Below, in pieces: positions 59,901 to 64,000 of a stretch of 64,000 nucleotides of DNA. The DNA comes from Rhea pennata (lineage: Eukaryota; Chordata; Aves; Rheiformes; Rheidae). The translations under genes and the position numbers were made by a program. Numbering within the stretch: the stretch's first letter is position 1; each line of letters starts with the position of its first letter. The notes beneath the pieces were generated by a model. The model was not told the DNA's origin. It did not search any database and saw only the letters and a list, made by a program, of their open reading frames with translations. Location: NCBI RefSeq assembly GCF_028389875.1, contig NC_084682.1, positions 4,350,001 to 4,414,000 on the forward strand, read 5' to 3'.

Positions 59901-62103
59901 CAGGGATGAATCATATGTCAAAAAGTTTCCAGTAGCAAATTCCATTTGCAAAGGAGTATCAAACTGACTAAAGCTGACCACACAAGAGTGAAGAATTTTA
60001 ACTCACATTTGGACATACAGAATGAACAAATTTAAACTATCCATGTATGTACTTGCACAAAAAACAATAGAAAACTTAACAGGTCAGCCAACTAGGAGTG
60101 CTGTATATGCTATTTCTAAAACATCCCTAGTAAATGAGTATGCAGCCTGAATCCTTTCACTGTTAACAATTTCATAACCTGCCCTCAAGCACCCTGGCTG
60201 CTCGTCCAACCGTTATTGTTTAATTTCTCAACCTATTATTCACTCCAAATTTCACTAGACCTTTAAAGTCTTTTCTGATCAATTATTTCACTGTTATTTT
60301 TGATATTTCTCTACATGTCAGTACTTTTATCCTTCTTTGTTGATATCATTAAAAAAAGGGGTTAAATTTTTACCCAGTGCTGTATCCTCTTAAACAATGA
60401 CAACTCAATCCAAAGATAATGACGCCTTTTTTTTAAATATGGTTTTGGACTGTATGCATCTAGTCAGAGTTTTACATAAACCTTTATATGTTGCTTTTTC
60501 TCCCAGCTGTAATTTAAGATCTTCTTTAAAAACCACTATCTCTAATGGAGATGTACAAAACAATGTTATTTTAGGAACAACCCAGATGAAGGCTTACTTA
60601 TCTTTTCTCCTTAGGAGTGCCTCTCTAGCGCATTTAGTTCTAACTGTGCTTCTCTGACCAATGATCTTTTAATCAAAGTAACATAAATAGATAATGGATT
60701 AGACATTTCACTACTTTCTCCTTGAGAAATTTTCTGCAAGGCTTATATTGTTCCTATGATTAAGCATCAGGATGGAATACCAGCTCCACAATTCTCTTTG
60801 TCAAGGAGCAGTCAAGTCTCTCTGTTAGTGAAGCACTGCAAGATGTTTTTGAAGAGTTTATAAGCAGCACGGAACTTTTACTCTACAGCTCAACACTAGT
60901 ATGTAAACACCTCATAAAAGAGTATGGCCCTTGCAAAATCTTCAGTGGATTTTGAAGAGTCTTCAGAACTTCTCCTAATCAGGACAGAAGTTAAAACTCT
61001 TTTTCCAGGACTACTGCACTGACCTCCAAAAAGAATGAATTTTTTAACATTGCTACTTTGGCTGAGAAAGTTTATAATAGAACATGTCAATCAGCAGCAA
61101 AAACACAGGCTCAGATAATATATTCTTTCCTCCTAACTTAGTCTTATCTCCCAAGAAGTGCAGTTTGGGTTTCAGTAATTAAAAAACACTTTAGAAGAGC
61201 ATTGGCTCAGCCACTGCTGGAACGGTTTACTACTTGAACTGCAGCATTATAAGCTAATAGAACTGCCTTCCTAAAAGGAGCAACTTTCAACAAAGAAACA
61301 CTTGAACCAGGTATCAGGCAGCCCGAAGGCGTACTAAACTACATTTTATCGCAAACTCTAGCACCAGTGTATTCAGAACGTTTAACTCTCAAAGAACAAC
61401 TAACTATACCCTTTTAAGCCATAGGAATATTTTGAAGTTTAGGAAACCTAGAATACCTGTAATTTAATTTGTGGCACATAATATCTACAAATATATTACT
61501 GAGTAAATTTATGATAACTTTTGTCAGCGATTCCTTCTGCTTTTATGAAGGACTCAGCATAACGAGGTTCTGCTTTTGACTGGATATCTAGCTACTGCTA
61601 TAACGTATACGGCCACATATATTTTTTTTACAAAAAAACACAGCATTGTAAAAGAAAGAATTAATTCAGTAAGAACTGAACCAAAAAGCTCCAAAATTGC
61701 CCAGAGCCACTGGCATTTCATACCAGCCTCCCTAAACTGCACAGCAGCCACCTGCTTCAGCACTGTCAAGCTATGATCCTTCCTTGAAGGAGTGCGGGAA
61801 GCGCCGGGCAGGCGTCGCCAGCAGCGGCTCACCCGCGAGCCACCGCCGCGGGGGGAAAGGCCGGCTCCGGCGGCGCTCCGCCCGACGGGGGCTCCCGCGG
61901 GGCCCGAGCGAGGGGGGCGCGCACGGACACCTCCGCCCCGTACCTCAGTACGGCAACGACCCTTCCCCGCAAACCCACACGCTTTGCCCTCAACGCGGCG
62001 GGAGGCAGCGGCCTCAGCGCGGCCGCCGCGCAGCCGCCGGGGCAGGGCCGCAGGCGGCCCCCGCGCCTCCCGCCCCCCTACCTTTCCGCCTGAAGAAGGA
62101 CAT
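41985..62103 (-). CDS. AKAP10: AKAP10 (D-AKAP2), dual-specificity A-kinase anchoring protein (complete; 15 coding exons)
   Basis: AKAP10 tethers both RI and RII forms of protein kinase A to mitochondria, endosomes and membrane complexes. Coding exons: 62103-62082, 58120-58073, 55755-55573, 54143-53589, 52089-51991, 51462-51378, 51043-50920, 50041-49905, 48758-48614, 47852-47676, 45480-45371, 44463-44381, 43782-43730, 43212-43117, 41990-41985. They total 1923 nt, 640 residues. This equals the human protein counted from the internal MSFFRRK; the 22-residue human N-terminal extension is not evident. By alignment with human, RGS domain 1 spans about 103-347 with a Ser-rich insert, and RGS domain 2 about 357-483. 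The PKA-binding amphipathic helix is about 610-628 (EEMAWRIAKMIVNDVMQQAQ). The C-terminus VTKL is a class I PDZ ligand. All introns are GT-AG. Confidence 0.97.
42429..42450. repeat. 22-bp near-perfect palindrome
   Basis: ACTTTCCTTA and TAAGGAAAGT are exact reverse complements separated by AC, in AKAP10 intron 14. No function is evident. Confidence 0.9.
43117..43212 (-). CDS. AKAP10: AKAP10 coding exon 14 (PKA-anchoring helix)
   Basis: Encodes residues 608-639: AQEEMAWRIAKMIVNDVMQQ, then AQCEQHLEKVTK. This is the amphipathic helix that docks on the PKA regulatory-subunit dimer. Val624 is the residue aligned with human 646. Phase 0 on both sides. Confidence 0.96.
43730..43782 (-). CDS. AKAP10: AKAP10 coding exon 13
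   Basis: Encodes residues 590-607, GSMFSQAMKKWVQGNTDE, identical to human over most of its length, just before the PKA-binding helix. The donor GAG|GTGTGT departs from consensus. Confidence 0.94.
44381..44463 (-). CDS. AKAP10: AKAP10 coding exon 12
   Basis: Encodes residues 562-589: GKMTFGRVSDLGQFIRESEP, then EPDVKKSK. The donor AAAG|GTTTGC is weaker than those of its neighbours. Confidence 0.94.
45371..45480 (-). CDS. AKAP10: AKAP10 coding exon 11
   Basis: Encodes residues 526-561: SNVKKANVKILKNFDEAIIV, then DAASLDPESLYQRTYA, a strongly conserved segment between RGS2 and the anchoring helix. Confidence 0.95.
47676..47852 (-). CDS. AKAP10: AKAP10 coding exon 10
   Basis: Encodes residues 467-525: VFLPGFLSSNLYYKYLNDLI, then HSVRGDEFPGGN, followed by a divergent Gly/Ser/Pro-rich linker. 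It closes RGS domain 2. Confidence 0.95.
48614..48758 (-). CDS. AKAP10: AKAP10 coding exon 9 (RGS2)
   Basis: Encodes residues 418-466: KYFSLQATHPLGFDDSVRLE, then REGGPLPNCFTTPLRQAW, ending TTMET where human has TTMEK. Donor ACG|GTGAGA. Confidence 0.95.
49014..49032. repeat. (CA)n microsatellite
   Basis: About nine CA repeats in AKAP10 intron 8. Confidence 0.9.
49905..50041 (-). CDS. AKAP10: AKAP10 coding exon 8 (RGS2)
   Basis: Encodes residues 373-417: YMEKEDAVNVLQFWLAADNF, then EGQYDGQEAQNDAMILYD, the core of the second RGS domain. It ends in two bases of Lys418. Confidence 0.96.
50920..51043 (-). CDS. AKAP10: AKAP10 coding exon 7 (RGS1 to RGS2)
   Basis: Encodes residues 331-372: HFSEFLRSHHFCKYQIEVLT, then SGTVYLADILFCESALFYFS. 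It closes RGS domain 1 and starts domain 2. Donor GAG|GTAAGT. Confidence 0.96.
51378..51462 (-). CDS. AKAP10: AKAP10 coding exon 6
   Basis: Encodes residues 303-330: AKICGEDGQVDPNCFVTAQS, then IVFNAMEQ, plus two bases of Glu331. Later part of RGS domain 1. Confidence 0.95.
51991..52089 (-). CDS. AKAP10: AKAP10 coding exon 5
   Basis: Encodes residues 270-302: SIERDAVSTFTKYISPDAAK, then PIPITEAMRNDIV, where RGS domain 1 resumes after its insert. Confidence 0.95.
52722..52759. repeat. 19-bp perfect tandem duplication
   Basis: TGGCTGAGGTTATATATTG occurs twice in direct succession, followed by a further TGG, in AKAP10 intron 4. Confidence 0.95.
53589..54143 (-). CDS. AKAP10: AKAP10 coding exon 4 (first RGS domain with Ser-rich insert)
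   Basis: The largest coding exon (555 nt), residues 85-269. It opens the first RGS fold (LPYFIQFMELRRMEHLVKFW, then LEAESFHSTTWSRIRAHSLN). After that comes a poorly conserved Ser/Thr-rich insert that splits the domain, as in human, ending LKDLSGKLMK. Confidence 0.96.
55573..55755 (-). CDS. AKAP10: AKAP10 coding exon 3
   Basis: Encodes residues 24-84: HSPQRSTRNHALLEAAGPSH, AINAISANMDSFSSSRTA and KKQPSHMEAAHFGDL, a well-conserved N-terminal linker of D-AKAP2. Confidence 0.95.
   Translation of the reverse strand, partial: LQDQYIPLKEALEIMPCWRLQDQAMWQLMPSLPTWTLFLAVEQLPLRSSQVTWKLLILET
58073..58120 (-). CDS. AKAP10: AKAP10 coding exon 2
   Basis: Encodes residues 8-23, VKGKEQEKTTDVKAIK, a basic segment nearly identical to human VKGKEQEKTSDVKSIK. 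Acceptor TTACAG, donor AAAA|GTAAGA. Confidence 0.94.
58121..62081 (-). other. AKAP10: AKAP10 intron 1 (4.0 kb)
   Basis: AT-rich until about 61.78 kb, then CpG-rich as it enters the promoter island. It contains a 28-bp tandem duplication. I see no coding exon or RNA gene in it. Confidence 0.8.
58420..58475. repeat. 28-bp perfect tandem duplication
   Basis: The unit starting AAAACATGGCTACATTCAAG and ending GGTTACTTT occurs twice without a gap and with no mismatch, in AKAP10 intron 1. Confidence 0.95.
62082..62103 (-). CDS. AKAP10: AKAP10 coding exon 1
   Basis: Encodes MSFFRRK plus one base of Val8, in a good start context (CACC ATG T). Human has an upstream in-frame Met; here I see no matching upstream peptide, so MSFF is taken as the start. 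Donor AAAG|GTAGGG. Confidence 0.88.
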
Positions 62104-62436
62104 GGTGCCGGGGCGGGGGCGAGGCGGCGGCCGCCGGGGAGGGAGGGGGGAAAGAAGGGGAGGGAGGGGGCGAGGACAGCGAGCCGGGCTCCCTATGAAT
62201 GAGACTCCTTCCTCCGCCCGCCGCCTCCTCTCCCTCCGCCTCTTCCTCCCGCGGAGGGGCCAGCGGCCGCCATGTTGTCAACAACCGCCCCGCTCCTTCT
62301 TCCGGGCAGCGGGCGGCGCGCGAGGCATCACGGGATGCGGCCCGGCACCGGCGGACCCCCCGACCCCCCCCCCACCCCCTCCACACTCAACATGGCCGCC
62401 TTGGCGTCAGGCGGCTCGGCCAATCCGCGGGGCGGA

Positions 62437-62602
62437 GCCATTTTGAATGAGGGCAAGACGTTCTGCGCGGGGCGGGGGAGGGGAGGAGGGGTTAAACAGT
62501 GGCGGGGGGGGGGTGAGGGAGGGTGTCCATTTTTGATCAGGGCAAGAGGGCGCCTGAGTGAGCGAGGCTCAGGCGGCCATCTTGAGTGAGGGCAAGATGG
62601 CC
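62437..62602 (+). repeat. Three diverged copies of a YY1-like GCCATYTTG-GGGCAAGA cassette
   Basis: Copies begin near 62437 (GCCATTTTGAATGAGGGCAA), 62526 (TCCATTTTTGATCAGGGCAA) and 62576 (GCCATCTTGAGTGAGGGCAA). Each is followed by GA, and the last runs on into TGGCC, so it carries an inverted YY1-like site. They lie about 330-500 bp upstream of the AKAP10 ATG. Confidence 0.8.
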
Positions 62603-63239
62603 TGGAGGTGGCAGTGGGGTGTCCTTTGCCCGGGAGCGGGGCAGTGTCGTGTCCCTGAAGAGCCATCTTCGGGAAGCATCAGCTCTTCAGGCACATGTCG
62701 TGGGTGGCTGCCTGCCCTGGGGGCCGGTGACAGTGACAGAGGGTCCGGAGAGAGCCGCACGGCAGGGCTGAGCGGCCGCGTCCCCTGAGGCGCAGGGCCC
62801 GAACGGCCTCCCGGACAGAAGGGGATGGGGCAGAAGGGACACGGTGGCGGTGGTGGCGGCAGCAGCCGTCCGTGACACAGCCTCGCTGCGGGGATGTGGG
62901 GCTTCACGCTGCATCGCAGCAGCACGCACGTGTGCACGGTGCCGAAAACCATGCAGGGCTTTTCAGAGCGCTGTCGTTCCGGCACGATGCACCAGGGTAC
63001 TGATGCAGCGCAACCCGAAAGCCTGCAAAACTGCATACCGCCGGTCCGGATTTAGGGACACGGCATGCTGATACTAAAAACCACAGACTGTCTGATGGCC
63101 CGAGCCTTTCCACAAAAAAAAAAATCCTCTTGAGATATCCTTCAAACCCAGATTTGGTATTTTATCAACCACAAAGGACATCTGTAGTTGTAACACATTA
63201 GTTATATTTACCTCTGAAGAGCAGTATATGATAAAAATG

Positions 63240-63340
63240 CTTTATTAACCCCATTTTTACAGCTTCTGTTTTAGGTAGGAGGAAACTGAGTCACAGGGCC
63301 AGAAACCAGCGCTCCCCAGATTGCACGGCACACCTTTTCC
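63240..63340 (+). repeat. Possible MIR-family relic
   Basis: CCCCATTTTTACAG, then GAGGAAACTGAGTCACAGGG, are MIR-core-like words in the expected order but with an insertion between them. Confidence 0.4.
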
Positions 63341-63799
63341 ATGCATTAAGCTTTATAAACTAACGCCTCTGTACATGCTATGAATGACAGAAAACCAGTT
63401 GAGAGCTTTGACGTCCAGCCATGGTGAACGTGGAGCAAAGACGAACCCAGCCTCCTTTCCAGCGGGCTTTGGCACTCCATGTCAATGGGCAGGAATTTAC
63501 CTTTCCAAACTCATACCTCTCAGCCCAGTTCCCATTTAGGCTCTTTGCTGACAAGACGTTTCTGCCCCACCTCTGGGCTTGGTCCCAGAGACCTTGTCCC
63601 TTGGGGCAAGGCACCAGCTCGGGTCCCCAAACAAACCCTGCGGGTTGTGCAGGACTCGTAGGAGGTGTCTCAGTTGCCTCGCCATGCCGTGCCTGATCGT
63701 TGCAGTGTCATCCCTCTGCAGTGTAACTGTCCTGGTGTCAACATTTGAGCCGTAAGAAAATGATATCATTCCTAATCGTTACGTAGATTCCTTTAACAT

Positions 63800-63880
63800 C
63801 CTTCATCCAAGTGTTCCAAAGCACTTTGCAAACACTCATTAATTAAGCCTCATAAATTGCAAATTGCATAATAGGTATAT
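63800..63880 (+). repeat. Possible MIR/L3-family relic
   Basis: AAAGCACTTTGCAAACACTC, then ATTAATTAAGCCTCA, resemble the MIR 5' half (GCGCTTTACA, then TTTAATCCTCA). Confidence 0.4.
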
Positions 63881-64000
63881 GGGGATCTCTTTGAGGTGGA
63901 AATGAAGCCATCTCTTGGGCAGGATGTTGCAGGTGATTAACATCCTATAGCATTGCATTTGCTCTTTTAATATTATTTTTGCTAACTGATGCTTTTTTGA

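Larger units (their letters stand above)
61780..62900 (-). promoter_or_regulatory. AKAP10: AKAP10 CpG-island promoter
   Basis: A CpG-dense block spans exon 1. On the AKAP10 strand it holds a YY1-type CAACATGGCGGC (about 62268-62279), an ETS-type CCGGAAG (near 62300) and a CCAAT box with an adjacent GC box (about 62419-62436). It lacks a clear TATA element. The predicted start is roughly 62,150-62,300. The long open frames on both strands are compositional. Confidence 0.75.
62900..64000. other. Region upstream of AKAP10, no gene recognised
   Basis: CpG-rich to about 63.06 kb, then AT-rich. I see no coding exon or RNA gene. Two stretches resemble degraded MIR-family SINEs (63240-63340 and 63800-63880). 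Confidence 0.65.

Noticed and set aside
61784..62450. 220-codon plus-strand open frame across the AKAP10 promoter, as a divergent gene
   Set aside because: Composition-driven Arg/Pro/Gly-rich product with no family resemblance and no splice evidence; it overlaps AKAP10 exon 1 antisense.

Overview
The window is vertebrate nuclear DNA, most likely from a bird. It has interrupted genes with GT-AG introns, CpG-island promoters and very little interspersed repeat. One element at 13331-13540 has the 3' end of CR1, the dominant avian and reptile LINE, including its ATTCTATGATT-type tail. I cannot name the species from sequence alone. All three genes I can support lie head-to-tail on the minus strand. 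I rebuilt each one exon by exon from splice sites and from reading phase, which closes across every junction.

From 1 to 26.6 kb lies the 5' part of ULK2 (14 coding exons, residues 1-387). This covers the whole Ser/Thr kinase domain and the start of the Ser/Pro-rich spacer; the rest of the gene runs off the left edge. From 26.6 to 27.9 kb is its CpG-island promoter, with a TATA box and a GC-box cluster in the right orientation. From 27.9 to 32.5 kb I see no gene; part of it is probably NLE1 3' UTR. From 32.6 to 39.9 kb lies complete NLE1 (13 coding exons, 482 residues), a WD40 factor for 60S ribosome assembly. Its intron 1 holds a striking G/C-skewed minisatellite. After a gap of only about 0.6-2 kb, AKAP10 (D-AKAP2) occupies 42.0-62.1 kb (15 coding exons, 640 residues), with two RGS domains, a PKA-anchoring helix and a C-terminal PDZ ligand. 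From 62.1 to 62.9 kb is the AKAP10 CpG-island promoter, and from there to 64 kb is non-coding DNA with degraded SINE-like sequence.

The three genes act in different processes: autophagy initiation, ribosome biogenesis, and cAMP/PKA anchoring. Nothing suggests a shared operon-like function. The most notable points are a 14-bp perfect hairpin enclosing the ULK2 exon 13 5' splice site, a valine in AKAP10 at the position of the human I646V polymorphism, NLE1 sitting between two genes that are neighbours in human, and several G-rich or tandem-repeat structures at promoters. I found no wholly new biological system.
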